NCBI RefSeq assembly: GCF_002940205.1
Contig: NZ_MDSK01000008.1
Coordinates: forward strand, 96,911 to 160,910
From: Xanthomonas arboricola pv. guizotiae
Lineage (GTDB): Bacteria > Pseudomonadota > Gammaproteobacteria > Xanthomonadales > Xanthomonadaceae
Length of the DNA stretch: 64,000 nucleotides
Direction of reading: 5' to 3'
Part shown: in pieces, positions 21,509 through 31,384 of the stretch
How the letters are laid out: each line of letters starts with the position of its first letter
Position numbering within the stretch: position 1 is the stretch's first letter
Position numbers and translations under genes: made by a program
Notes under the pieces: model-generated
Database searches by the model: none
What the model was told of the DNA's origin: nothing
The model's input: only the letters and a program-made list of their open reading frames with translations

Positions 21509-23871
21509 AGGCCATGCGCCTGCATACCCGCATCGCGGCATTTCTGGTGCTGGTCGTGCTTGTCACGCAGGCGCTGACCCTCATCGCGGTGCAGGTCGCC
21601 ACCGAGCGCAGCGTCAAGGCGCAGCTCGGCGAAGAGCTGCAGATCGGCGAGCGCGTCTGGCAACGCATCAATCTGCGCCGCGACGAACAACTGCTGCAGT
21701 CGGCCTCGGTGCTGGCCGACGATTTCGGTTTCCGCGCAGCCGTGGCCAGCGGCGATGTGCCGACCATGCAATCGGCATTGCGCAACCACGCCGCGCGAAT
21801 GTCGGCGCAGACCGCGCTGCTGCTGGCGCCGGATGGCGGATTTTTGACCGGGCTTGCCGATCTGCCGCAAGCCGAACAACTGCGCGCGGTGCAGACCCTG
21901 CTGCTGCAGGCGCAGCGCGATGGGCGTGCGGTGGGCGTGGTCGCGCTGGACCAACGCATCGTGCGGCTGGCGGTGGTGCAGGTGCTGGCACCGAGCCGGG
22001 TGGGCTGGATCGCGATCGGCAACGAATCCGGTGAGGGTCTCGCGCAGGATTTCCGTTCCACCACCGGATTGGATGCGACCTTCTTCACCGATGGTCCGCC
22101 GGTGCGGGTGCTGGCGTCCACGCTGGAGCCGGCCGCGCGCGCCGAGTTCGCGCAGCAGTTGCCGACCGCCGAACGCGCGCAGGGCGCGGCGGTTGCGTTG
22201 ACGCTGGCCGAGTCGCGCTACCTGGTCAAACTGCAGTCGATCCAGGGCGACAGCCATGTGCGGGTTGCGTTGCAGGCCTCGCTGGATCGCGCGGTGGCGC
22301 CTTATCGTGTGCTCAAGTTGCGCATCCTGCTGTTGGCGGGCCTGGCCACAGCTGCGGCGCTGGGTGTGGCGATCTTCCTGGCGCGCAGCGTCAGCAGGCC
22401 GGTCGCGCAGCTGGTACAGGCAGCGCGGCGCATCCAGCGCGGCGACTACCACACCGCGGTCGCGGTGCCCTCCGGGCGCGAACTGGCCGAGCTGGCCGAC
22501 AGCTTCGGGCGCATGCAGCAGCAGATCGCCAGTCGCGAGCAGCACATCCTGCATCAGGCGCGCCACGACGCCCTGACCGGTCTGCCCAATCGCATCTGGC
22601 TGCTGGAGCGGCTGAAGGAGGTGGTGGAGCAGACCGTGGCGTCCGGCGGCACGGCCGCGGTGCTGATCCTGGATCTGGAACGCTTCAAGGAACTCAACGA
22701 CAGCCTGGGCCACGATTTTGCCGACCAGGTGCTGGTCGAAGCTGGCCGCCGCCTGGCCGACGTGGTGCAGGAACCCAACCTGGTCGGGCGGCTGGGCAGC
22801 GACGAATTCATGGTGGTGGTGGCGCAGACCGACGTCACCACTGTGCAGCAGGACGCACAGCGCCTGCTGCTGCAGTTGCGCCGCCCGCTGGCGCTGCCGC
22901 AGGCGCGCATCCAGCTGGAAGCCAGCATCGGCATCGCCCTGATTCCCGAACACGGCGCCGATCCGGACACCTTGCTGCGGCGCGCGGACATCGCACGGCG
23001 CCAGGGCGGCAATGTCACCACCGTCGGCGCCAGCGTGTATCGCCTGGGCCAGGACGAGCAGCATCTGCGCCGGCTGCGCCTGACCGGCGATCTGCGCCAG
23101 GCCATTGGCGGCAACGAGCTGAGCTTGCGCTTCCAGCCCAAGATCTGCCTGTGCAACGATCGCGTCGAACAGGTCGAGGTGCTGGTGCGCTGGCAGCATC
23201 CGGTGCTCGGGGCGATCGGCCCGGACGAGTTCGTTCCGCTGGCCGAGCATTCCGGCGTGATCCATCCCTTGACCCGCTTCGTGCTGGACGAGGCGCTGCG
23301 CTGCCAGGCGCAATGGCGCAGGCAGGGGCTGGAACTGGGCATGGCGATCAATCTCTCCGCGCTGGATCTGTCCGACCCCGGCCTGCCGGATTACCTGCGT
23401 GGCCGTCTGGAACATCACGCGGTGCCGGCGCAGTCGGTGACGCTGGAACTGACCGAAAGCGCGCTGATGCGCGATGTCGAATCGGCGCTGCACATGCTGC
23501 ATCAGCTGCGCAGCGTCGGCGTGCGCCTGTCCATCGACGACTTCGGCACCGGCTATTCCTCGTTGGCACAGCTCAAGCGCATGCCGGTGAACGAATTGAA
23601 GATCGACAAGAGCTTCGTCATGCAGCTGGCCGAGGGCACCGACGATGCGTTCATCGTGCGCAGCACGATCGATCTCGGGCACAACCTGGGCTTGAGCGTG
23701 GTCGCCGAAGGCGTGGAGAACGCCACCGCGCTGGGGCTGCTGCGCGGTTATGGCTGCGACATGGTGCAGGGCTATCTGTATTCGCCGCCACTGGAAGAAG
23801 TACCGCTGGTCGCCTGGTGCATGCGGCAACTCGATCTGGCGCCGGTGGCGCAGGCAGGCGTGCAGCGATGA
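21505..23871 (+). CDS. Membrane GGDEF-EAL protein with periplasmic sensor and HAMP
   Basis: A 788-residue inner-membrane c-di-GMP protein. Order: TM1 (about 9-30), a periplasmic Cache-like sensor (about 31-268), TM2 (about 272-293), HAMP (about 293-345), GGDEF (about 350-510) and EAL (about 520-780). The GGDEF signature is altered to GSDEF (431-435). No RxxD inhibition site lies before it, so cyclase activity is doubtful. The EAL motif reads EVL (558-560), a variant found in working phosphodiesterases. The later EAL signatures IDDFGTGYSSL, KIDKSFV, VVAEGVE and QGYLYSPP are intact. A phosphodiesterase is the better guess. Its ATG overlaps the cupredoxin stop and its stop overlaps the next ATG, each by 4 nt. 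Confidence 0.93.
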   Translation: MKAMRLHTRIAAFLVLVVLVTQALTLIAVQVATERSVKAQLGEELQIGERVWQRINLRRDEQLLQSASVLADDFGFRAAVASGDVPTMQSALRNHAARMSAQTALLLAPDGGFLTGLADLPQAEQLRAVQTLLLQAQRDGRAVGVVALDQRIVRLAVVQVLAPSRVGWIAIGNESGEGLAQDFRSTTGLDATFFTDGPPVRVLASTLEPAARAEFAQQLPTAERAQGAAVALTLAESRYLVKLQSIQGDSHVRVALQASLDRAVAPYRVLKLRILLLAGLATAAALGVAIFLARSVSRPVAQLVQAARRIQRGDYHTAVAVPSGRELAELADSFGRMQQQIASREQHILHQARHDALTGLPNRIWLLERLKEVVEQTVASGGTAAVLILDLERFKELNDSLGHDFADQVLVEAGRRLADVVQEPNLVGRLGSDEFMVVVAQTDVTTVQQDAQRLLLQLRRPLALPQARIQLEASIGIALIPEHGADPDTLLRRADIARRQGGNVTTVGASVYRLGQDEQHLRRLRLTGDLRQAIGGNELSLRFQPKICLCNDRVEQVEVLVRWQHPVLGAIGPDEFVPLAEHSGVIHPLTRFVLDEALRCQAQWRRQGLELGMAINLSALDLSDPGLPDYLRGRLEHHAVPAQSVTLELTESALMRDVESALHMLHQLRSVGVRLSIDDFGTGYSSLAQLKRMPVNELKIDKSFVMQLAEGTDDAFIVRSTIDLGHNLGLSVVAEGVENATALGLLRGYGCDMVQGYLYSPPLEEVPLVAWCMRQLDLAPVAQAGVQR

Positions 23872-24740
23872 GCAAATGGCCAGGTGCGCTGCTGTCTGCT
23901 GCACTGGCCGGGCTGGCCAGCGCGCCCGCGTCGGCGATCGCCGGCGACGGACGCCTGCTCGCCACCGGTGGCGTGTCGATGATCGAAGGCAGCAGCGGTG
24001 GCGGCATCGTGCCGTGGGCCACGCTGTCGGGCTACGGCACCCGCGACGAACTCGGCAGCGTGCTGTTTGCCACGCATGTGGACAGCGGCGATTACCGGCT
24101 CGACGTGCAGGGTGCCGCGCTGACGGTCGGCAACCGGCTGGAACTTTCGCTGGCGCGGCAACGGCTGGATCTGGGCACCCTGCAGGATCGGCTGGGCCTG
24201 CCATGGAATGCGCTTGGCCAGGAGGTGTTCGGCGCCAAGCTGCGGGTCTACGGCGATCTGGTCTACGGACATGCGCCGCAGGTCAGCGTGGGCGTGCAGT
24301 ACAAACGCCTGCGCGATGGCACGCTGCCGCTGGCGATCGGCGCGCGTGACGATCACGGCACCGACGTCTATGTCAGTGCCAGCCGGTTGTTCCTGCAGGC
24401 CGCGGGCGGCTATCAACTGCTGCTCAACGGCACGCTGCGCGCGACCCGCGCCAATCAGACCGGCTTGCTCGGTTTCGGCGGCGATCGTCGCAACGCCCAT
24501 CGGCTGGTCGGCGAAGCCAGTGCCGCTATCGTGCTGTCGCCGGCGTGGGTGGTCGGCGTGGAATATCGCGACAAGCCGGACAATCTCGGCTTCGCCCGCG
24601 AGCAGGCCTGGGCGGATGCATTCGTGGCCTGGTTTCCCAGCAAGCATGTGTCCCTGGCCGCGGCCTGGGCCGAGCTTGGCGACATCGCCACGCTCACCGA
24701 CCAGCGCGGTCCCTATCTTTCCCTGCAGGTGGCGTTCTGA
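23868..24740 (+). CDS. DUF3034-type predicted outer-membrane beta-barrel protein
   Basis: A 290-residue exported protein (signal peptide about 1-23, ASA). It shows alternating amphipathic strands, many Gly/Tyr/Arg residues and a C-terminal aromatic residue (LSLQVAF), the pattern of an outer-membrane barrel. The sequence features (LATGGVSMIEGSSGGG, ATHVDSGDY, EYRDKPDNL) match DUF3034 as I know it. Function is not established. It lies between the GGDEF-EAL gene (4-nt overlap) and the globin gene (1-nt overlap), which suggests an envelope-spanning partnership. Confidence 0.8.
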   Translation: MSKWPGALLSAALAGLASAPASAIAGDGRLLATGGVSMIEGSSGGGIVPWATLSGYGTRDELGSVLFATHVDSGDYRLDVQGAALTVGNRLELSLARQRLDLGTLQDRLGLPWNALGQEVFGAKLRVYGDLVYGHAPQVSVGVQYKRLRDGTLPLAIGARDDHGTDVYVSASRLFLQAAGGYQLLLNGTLRATRANQTGLLGFGGDRRNAHRLVGEASAAIVLSPAWVVGVEYRDKPDNLGFAREQAWADAFVAWFPSKHVSLAAAWAELGDIATLTDQRGPYLSLQVAF

Positions 24741-25168
24741 TGAATCGACGGCTGCGCTGGCCCTTGCTGTGCATGCTGGCGCTGATGAGTGCCTGCGCCA
24801 CCACGCAATCGCGCCCCACGCTCTATGACGAACTCGGGGGGCAGGCCGGCATCGAAGCGCTGGTGGAGGCCATGCTGTCGCGCATCGCCGATGACCAACG
24901 CATCGTCGACACGTTTGCGCGCGTCAACATCGTGATGCTCAACGAGCGCCTAGTGCAGAAGTTCTGCCATGTCGCCGACGGCCCGTGCCCGGATACCGCC
25001 AAGTCGATGCAGCAGGCGCACGCGCACCTGGCCATTCGCGAAGGCGACTTCAATGCGCTGGTGGAGGATCTGAACTGGGCGATGGATCAGCGCAAGATTC
25101 CGCGCCGCACGCAGAACCGTCTGCTGGCGCGATTGGCGGCCATGCATGGCGAAATCGTCAACCACTGA
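24740..25168 (+). CDS. Lipoprotein group 1 truncated haemoglobin
   Basis: A 142-residue protein with a lipoprotein signal: LMSAC gives an acylated Cys19, so it is exported and membrane-anchored, unusual for globins. The rest is a 2-on-2 globin: LYDELGGQAGIEALV opens the fold and the proximal haem ligand is His94 in MQQAHAHLAI. The usual B10 Tyr position appears to be Leu46. Two extra Cys (76, 83) flank the haem pocket region. The ATG is in the TGATG junction with the DUF3034 stop. Last gene of the operon. Haem-based gas or redox binding in the envelope is inferred. Confidence 0.88.
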   Translation: MNRRLRWPLLCMLALMSACATTQSRPTLYDELGGQAGIEALVEAMLSRIADDQRIVDTFARVNIVMLNERLVQKFCHVADGPCPDTAKSMQQAHAHLAIREGDFNALVEDLNWAMDQRKIPRRTQNRLLARLAAMHGEIVNH

Positions 25169-25450
25169 GGGGGTTGCATCGCTGCCGCGCGCAGCGATGG
25201 GCGCGCGTGGTCGCTCCTCGCAACAACATGTTTCCAGCCACGGACTGCGGCTCTGGGCGGGGCTGTCCATGGCATCCGACGTCCGCTCGCGACGTGTTGC
25301 CAGTCGCCCTGCGCCGTAGAGAAGCGTGAGGCCGCCGCCGGTATCGGTCGTGGCCAGTGGCAACCGACCAATTGGCTGCGGCAACGGAGCCACGTCACCG
25401 GTGTGGAATTGCAGGCGCGCGATGCCGCAGGCCGCCGCTGCGCCGCCGCC

Positions 25451-26251
25451 TCACTGCAATGGACGCACCCGCTGCGATCCGCGCGCCATCAGGCGCAGTG
25501 CGAGCGCATGCGGCACCACGCGTAGGGCCGCGTTGACCAGGCGATAGCGCCAGCCCGGCACGGCCAGCACCTGGCCACGCTCCAGCGCGGCAATGCCGTA
25601 CTCGGCCACGTCGTCGGCCTGCAGCCACGCCCAGCGGGGCAGGGTGGACATCGCCGCGCGGGTGCCGGTGACATCGTGAAACTCCGACCAGGCAAAGCCG
25701 GGACACAGCGCGCAGACCTTGACCGCGCAATCGGCGTTTTCCAGCGCCAGCGATTCGCTGAAGCGCAGCAGGAAGCTCTTGCTGGCGGCGTACAGCGTCT
25801 GCCCGTCGGCACCCGGCGTCAGTGCGGCGAACGAGGCCACATTGAGGATGCGGCCCTGGCCGCTGGCGCGGATCATCGGCAGCAGCCGCCAGGTCAGCTC
25901 GCACACCGCGCCCACCATCACCTGCAGAAAGCGTGCATGCGTGGCCCAGTCGTTGTGCAGATAGCGGTCCGGCACGCCGTAGCCGGCGTTGTTGACCAGG
26001 GTGCCTACCGTCCAGCCACTGCGCTGGATCTGCCCAACCAATGCTTCGACCGCGGCGGCATCGCCCAGATCGGCCGGCACCACTTCCACCCGCACCAACG
26101 GCCGCAACTCCTCGGCCAGCGCCTGCAGCCGTTCGACCCGGCGCGCGGTCAGGATCAGCGGCACGCCACGCCTTGCGTAGGCGCGCGCAATCTCGCGGCC
26201 GATGCCGCTGGAGGCGCCGGTGACCAGCGCGAACACAGGCGAAACGGACAT
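25451..26251 (-). CDS. Short-chain dehydrogenase/reductase
   Basis: A 266-residue classical SDR: cofactor motif TGASSGIG (11-18), structural NNAG, and an intact catalytic set with Ser in NVASFAAL and YxxxK in YAASKSF. The Arg after the second strand (ILTARRVERL) suggests NADP preference. The C-terminal part (WRYRLVNAALRVVPHALAL) is hydrophobic and may associate with membranes, as in several lipid-acting SDRs. ATG 26251 has an AGGAA ribosome-binding site. It is divergent from tpiA (112-bp gap). Substrate unknown. Confidence 0.9.
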   Translation of the reverse strand: MSVSPVFALVTGASSGIGREIARAYARRGVPLILTARRVERLQALAEELRPLVRVEVVPADLGDAAAVEALVGQIQRSGWTVGTLVNNAGYGVPDRYLHNDWATHARFLQVMVGAVCELTWRLLPMIRASGQGRILNVASFAALTPGADGQTLYAASKSFLLRFSESLALENADCAVKVCALCPGFAWSEFHDVTGTRAAMSTLPRWAWLQADDVAEYGIAALERGQVLAVPGWRYRLVNAALRVVPHALALRLMARGSQRVRPLQ

Positions 26252-26363
26252 GGCAGGTTCCTGGTGGAGGAGGGGGAGGACAGGCAATGGACAGAAGTGT
26301 GCCGGTTGCCGACAGGGCATGGGCTATTCTGTCGCCTGTCTTCCACTCAGGAACCTGCGCCTG

Positions 26364-27119
26364 ATGCGTCGAAAGATCGTTGCCGGAAATTGGAAGCTGC
26401 ATGGCAGCCGCGCCTTTGCCACCGAACTGGTGGCCCAGATCGCCGCGCACATGCCCCTGGAGGGTGTCGATGTCGTCATCCTGCCGCCACTGCCTTACCT
26501 GGGCGACCTGATCGAGGATTTCGAGGGGCGTCACCTGCGTTTCGGTGCCCAGGATGTCAGCAGTAACGAGAAAGGCGCCTATACCGGCGAAGTCTCGGCC
26601 ACGATGCTGGTCGATGTCGGCGCCGAGTACGGGTTGGTCGGCCACTCCGAACGGCGCCAGTATCATCACGAGAGCAGTGAGTTGGTGGCGCATAAATTCG
26701 CCGCCGCCACGCATGCCGGGCTGATCCCGGTGCTGTGCGTGGGCGAGTCGCTGGAACAGCGCGAGGCCGACCAGACCGAGGCGGTGCTGCGCGCCCAGCT
26801 CGAGCCGGTGCTGGCGCTGGTGGGCAGCGCGGGCTTCGCCCGCGCCGTGCTCGCTTACGAGCCGATCTGGGCCATTGGCACCGGCCGCACCGCCAGCCCG
26901 GAGCAGGCCCAGGCGGTGCACGCGTTCCTGCGTGGCGAAGTCGCGAAGGCGGATGCTAGAATCGCCGATGCGTTGCCCATCCTGTACGGGGGCAGTGTCA
27001 AGCCCGATAACGCGAGCGAGCTGTTTGCCCAGCCCGACGTCGATGGCGGGCTGGTCGGAGGCGCCTCGCTGGTCGCCGAGGATTTCCTGGCCATCGCGCG
27101 CGCGGCGGCCGCTTGTTAA
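26364..27119 (+). CDS. tpiA: Triosephosphate isomerase
   Basis: Interconverts dihydroxyacetone phosphate and glyceraldehyde 3-phosphate. The 251-residue TIM barrel carries the N-terminal substrate motif GNWKLHG, the catalytic His in VGHSERRQ, the catalytic Glu in AYEPIWAIGTG and the phosphate loop YGGSVKPDN. The ATG at 26364 has AGGAA about 10 nt upstream. It is followed after 33 nt by secG, a conserved tpiA-secG-tRNA-Leu-nuo order in gammaproteobacteria. Confidence 0.97.
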   Translation: MRRKIVAGNWKLHGSRAFATELVAQIAAHMPLEGVDVVILPPLPYLGDLIEDFEGRHLRFGAQDVSSNEKGAYTGEVSATMLVDVGAEYGLVGHSERRQYHHESSELVAHKFAAATHAGLIPVLCVGESLEQREADQTEAVLRAQLEPVLALVGSAGFARAVLAYEPIWAIGTGRTASPEQAQAVHAFLRGEVAKADARIADALPILYGGSVKPDNASELFAQPDVDGGLVGGASLVAEDFLAIARAAAAC

Positions 27120-27152
27120 CCCATTAAGTTTTGTCCGGGGACGGATTTCGAA

Positions 27153-27626
27153 ATGCTGATGTTGATCCTCAATGTGGTCTACGTGCTGGTCGCGCTGGCG
27201 ATGATTGCGCTGATCCTGATGCAGCGTGGTGCGGGTGCGGCAGCCGGTTCCGGCTTCGGCGCCGGCGCGTCGGGCACCGTGTTCGGCTCGCAGGGCGCGT
27301 CGAACTTCCTGTCCAAGTCGACCAAGTGGCTGGCGGTGGTGTTCTTCAGCATCAGTCTGTTCATGGCGTGGTACGCCACCCACGGCGCACGTCCGACCGA
27401 CCAGAACCTGGGCGTGATGTCGCAGTCGGCCACCCCGGCGCCTGCCGCAGCGGGCGAGCTGACCCAGCCGTTGCCGCAGGCGCCGGCCGCCGGCGCAGTC
27501 CCGACCGCTCCTTCGCAGCCAGTGCCGGCCGCAACTCCGGCTGCAACGCCGGCGCAGTCCGCACCGGTACAGCAGGCGCCTGCGGCACGCGAAGAAAACG
27601 CTTCAGAACCAGCACAAAAACGCTGA
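27153..27626 (+). CDS. secG: Protein translocase subunit SecG
   Basis: Accessory subunit of the SecYEG inner-membrane channel. The 157-residue protein has two membrane helices (about 3-22 and 55-74) joined by the typical GAGAAAGSGFGAGASGTVFG loop. Unlike the ~110-residue E. coli protein it carries a long Ala/Pro/Gln-rich C-terminal tail (about 90-157), a common xanthomonad trait of unknown purpose. Located between tpiA and tRNA-Leu. Confidence 0.93.
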   Translation: MLMLILNVVYVLVALAMIALILMQRGAGAAAGSGFGAGASGTVFGSQGASNFLSKSTKWLAVVFFSISLFMAWYATHGARPTDQNLGVMSQSATPAPAAAGELTQPLPQAPAAGAVPTAPSQPVPAATPAATPAQSAPVQQAPAAREENASEPAQKR

Positions 27627-27633
27627 AGCCGGT

Positions 27634-27639
27634 TACAAT
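27634..27639 (+). promoter_or_regulatory. Candidate -10 box for tRNA-Leu
   Basis: TACAAT lies 37 bp upstream of the tRNA gene, directly after secG. The -35 region at 17-bp spacing is weak, so confidence is modest. It could also serve the nuo operon behind the tRNA. Confidence 0.35.
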
Positions 27640-27675
27640 ACGCTGCGCACTGGGATGCCCAGCGGCGCAACGTAT

Positions 27676-27760
27676 GCCCAGGTGGCGGAATTGGTAGACG
27701 CACTACCTTGAGGTGGTAGCGACTTAGGTCGTAGGGGTTCGAGTCCCCTCTTGGGCACCA
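27676..27760 (+). tRNA. tRNA-Leu (anticodon GAG)
   Basis: An 85-nt cloverleaf with encoded CCA. The acceptor arm GCCCAGG pairs with CTTGGGC (one G-T pair). The anticodon stem CTACC/GGTAG holds the loop TTGAGGT, giving anticodon GAG (codons CUC/CUU). A long variable arm (CGACTTAGGTCGT) is typical of a class II tRNA, and the T arm GGGGTTCGAGTCCCC is standard. It precedes nuoA by about 100 nt. Confidence 0.97.
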
Positions 27761-27862
27761 TTGTTTGGCTGCAGTTCCTGCGCATCGCCTGTCGCGCGCA
27801 GGGCCTGCCTATACCCCATGCCGGCACGCGGCGCGTGCGGGCAGAGGCAAGAGAGAATCGCT

Positions 27863-28219
27863 GTGCTGGCCGAATATTTGCCGAGTCTGCTGTTTCTGAT
27901 CGTCGCCACCGGTATCGGCATCGTGCTGATGCTGGTCGGTCGATTCCTCGGTCCGCGTAGTCCGGACCCGCGCAAGCTCTCGCCTTACGAGTGTGGCTTC
28001 GAAGCCTTCGAAGACGCGCGCATGAAGTTCGATGTGCGCTACTACCTGATCGCGATCCAGTTCATCGTGTTCGATCTGGAAATCATCTTCATCGTGCCGT
28101 GGACGCAGGTGTTCATGGAGATCGGCGCACGTTCGCTGGTCACCATGGGCCTGTTCGTCGGCATGTTGTTCCTCGGCTTTATCTACGTGTGGAAGAAGGG
28201 AGCGCTGGAATGGGAGTGA
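27863..28219 (+). CDS. nuoA: NADH-quinone oxidoreductase subunit A
   Basis: Small membrane subunit of complex I (118 residues, three membrane helices). The conserved loop [20 protein letters not shown] between helices 1 and 2 contains the redox-switch Cys, followed by [11 protein letters not shown]. The GTG at 27863 is chosen; it gives the normal length. First gene of the 14-gene nuo operon; its end overlaps nuoB by 10 nt. Confidence 0.95.
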   Translation: MLAEYLPSLLFLIVATGIGIVLMLVGRFLGPRSPDPRKLSPYECGFEAFEDARMKFDVRYYLIAIQFIVFDLEIIFIVPWTQVFMEIGARSLVTMGLFVGMLFLGFIYVWKKGALEWE

Positions 28220-28764
28220 TTCAGACCCTGGATCGTCTGATGACCAACCCGATGCCGGAAGGCCGGGTGGAAGACATCCTGCGCCCGGAAGGCGAAAACC
28301 CGCTGCTCGAGAAGGGCTACGTGACCACCAGCGTGGATGCGCTGCTGAACTGGGCGCGCACCGGCTCGATGTGGCCGATGACCTTCGGCCTGGCCTGCTG
28401 TGCGGTCGAGATGATGCATGCCGGTGCGGCGCGCCTGGACCTGGACCGCTACGGCGTGGTGTTCCGCCCGTCGCCGCGCCAGTCCGACGTGATGATCGTG
28501 GCCGGTACCCTGGTCAACAAGATGGCTCCGGCGCTGCGCAAGGTCTACGACCAGATGCCGGATCCGAAGTGGGTCATCTCGATGGGCAGCTGCGCCAACG
28601 GCGGCGGCTACTATCATTATTCGTATTCGGTGGTGCGCGGTTGCGATCGCATCGTGCCGGTGGACATCTATGTCCCGGGCTGCCCGCCGACCGCCGAGGC
28701 GCTGGTCTACGGCATCCTGCAGCTGCAGAAGAAGATCTGGCGTACCCAGACCATCGCGCGCTGA
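28210..28764 (+). CDS. nuoB: NADH-quinone oxidoreductase subunit B
   Basis: Peripheral-arm subunit carrying the terminal [4Fe-4S] cluster N2 that reduces quinone. The 184 residues show the cluster ligands: the adjacent Cys pair in [11 protein letters not shown], then GSCANGGG and the last in PGCPPTAE. The ATG lies within the last codons of nuoA (10-nt overlap). Confidence 0.97.
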   Translation: MGVIQTLDRLMTNPMPEGRVEDILRPEGENPLLEKGYVTTSVDALLNWARTGSMWPMTFGLACCAVEMMHAGAARLDLDRYGVVFRPSPRQSDVMIVAGTLVNKMAPALRKVYDQMPDPKWVISMGSCANGGGYYHYSYSVVRGCDRIVPVDIYVPGCPPTAEALVYGILQLQKKIWRTQTIAR

Positions 28765-28800
28765 CACCCGTCTTCTTCTACCGAGAGCAGCCAAGCCCCC

Positions 28801-29549
28801 ATGGCAGAGCAAGCATCCTCCTTCACTGACCGACTTGCGGCACGTTTCGCCGGTGCGCAGATTTCCGTGGCGTTGCCGCGCGGCGAAGTGACGCTGGAAG
28901 TCGCTGCCGCCGATTGGCACGCCACCTGTCTTGCATTGCGCGACGAGCTCGGTTTCGAGCAGCTCAGCGACCTATGCGGCGTCGATTACCTGGGCTACGG
29001 CAGCGACGAGTGGGATACCGCCGACGTGTCGTCGCAGGGCTTCAGCCGCGGCGTCGAAGGCAAGGCCGTCGGCCGTTTTGCCTGGGGCGAATTTCCCAGC
29101 CAGGAAAGCTCCGACGGCGCGCAGCCGCAGCAGTTGCCGCAGCAGCGTTTTGCGGTGGTCGCGCAGCTGATCTCCTACCAGCACAACCAGCGTCTGCGCG
29201 TGCGTTGTTACGCACCGGACGAACAGGTGCCGGTGGTGGCATCATTGACCGATATCTGGCCAGGCGTGAACTGGTTCGAACGCGAAGCCTTCGACCTGTT
29301 CGGCATCGTCTTCGATGGCCATCCGGACCTGCGCCGCATCCTGACCGACTACGGATTTGTCGGCCATCCGTTCCGCAAGGATTTCCCGCTGATCGGCAAC
29401 GTCGAAGTGCGTTACGACGATGAGCGCAAGCGTGTCGTGTACGAGCCGGTGACCTCGGTCGAGCCGCGCGTCGGTGTGCCGCGCGTGATCCGCGACGACG
29501 CCCGTTATGAGACTGCCGCTGGTGAAGTGGGCAAGTCGGAGACCGCCAA

Positions 29550-29553
<4 letters not shown>
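28801..29553 (+). CDS. nuoC: NADH-quinone oxidoreductase subunit C
   Basis: 30-kDa-type subunit of the complex I connecting arm, separate from NuoD here (fused as NuoCD in E. coli). The 250 residues include the family signature [23 protein letters not shown] split over residues about 160-182, then [11 protein letters not shown] roughly 50-residue stretch (about 64-115, rich in Gln, Ser and Gly) looks like an insertion relative to shorter homologues. The stop overlaps the nuoD GTG by 4 nt. Confidence 0.95.
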
Positions 29554-30853
<1,300 letters not shown>

Positions 30854-30857
<4 letters not shown>

Positions 30858-31381
30858 AGGCGACGGGTAATTTCGAAGCGGCGCGCGACGTCGATCCGCA
30901 GGTGGTGCTGAGCGACAAGACGCGCGCGCACATCGATCACTGGTTGAGCAAGTTCCCGCCCGATCGCAAGCGTTCGGCGGTGCTGCAGGGCCTGCATGCT
31001 GCGCAGGAGCAGAACCAGGGCTGGTTGACCGACGAGCTGATCGTCGGCGTGGCCAAGTATCTGGACCTGCCGCCGGTGTGGGCCTACGAGGTCGCCAGCT
31101 TCTACTCGATGTTCGAGACCGAAAAGGTCGGCCGCCACAATGTGGCGTTCTGCACCAACATCAGCTGCTGGCTCAACGGCGCCGAAGATCTGCTGGCGCA
31201 CGCGGAAAAGAAACTGGGTTGCAAGCTGGGGCAGTCCACGGCCGATGGCCGCGTCTACCTCAAGCGCGAAGAAGAGTGCCTGGCGGCCTGCTCTGCGGCG
31301 CCGATGATGGTCATCAACGGCCATTACCACGAGCACCTGACGAAAGAGAAGGTCGACGCGCTGCTGGACGGGCTGGAGTAA
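30854..31381 (+). CDS. nuoE: NADH-quinone oxidoreductase subunit E
   Basis: 24-kDa-type flavoprotein-arm subunit with a thioredoxin-like [2Fe-2S] domain (cluster N1a). The 175 residues contain the four ligands as [11 protein letters not shown] (Cys-x4-Cys) and [12 protein letters not shown] (Cys-x3-Cys). The helical N-terminal part [19 protein letters not shown] is typical. Separated from nuoF by 3 nt. Confidence 0.96.
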
Positions 31382-31384
31382 GAC

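Noticed and set aside
21310..24204. 964-codon open frame antisense to the cupredoxin, GGDEF/EAL and DUF3034 genes
   Set aside because: It crosses three well-supported genes, has no domain pattern and no ribosome-binding site. Such frames are common opposite GC-rich genes.
25169..25450. Possible gene remnant in the gap between the globin gene and the SDR gene
   Set aside because: A short plus-strand stretch (about 25330-25470) has protein-like composition, but there is no start, no recognised motif and it runs into the SDR 3' end. I see no supportable gene here.
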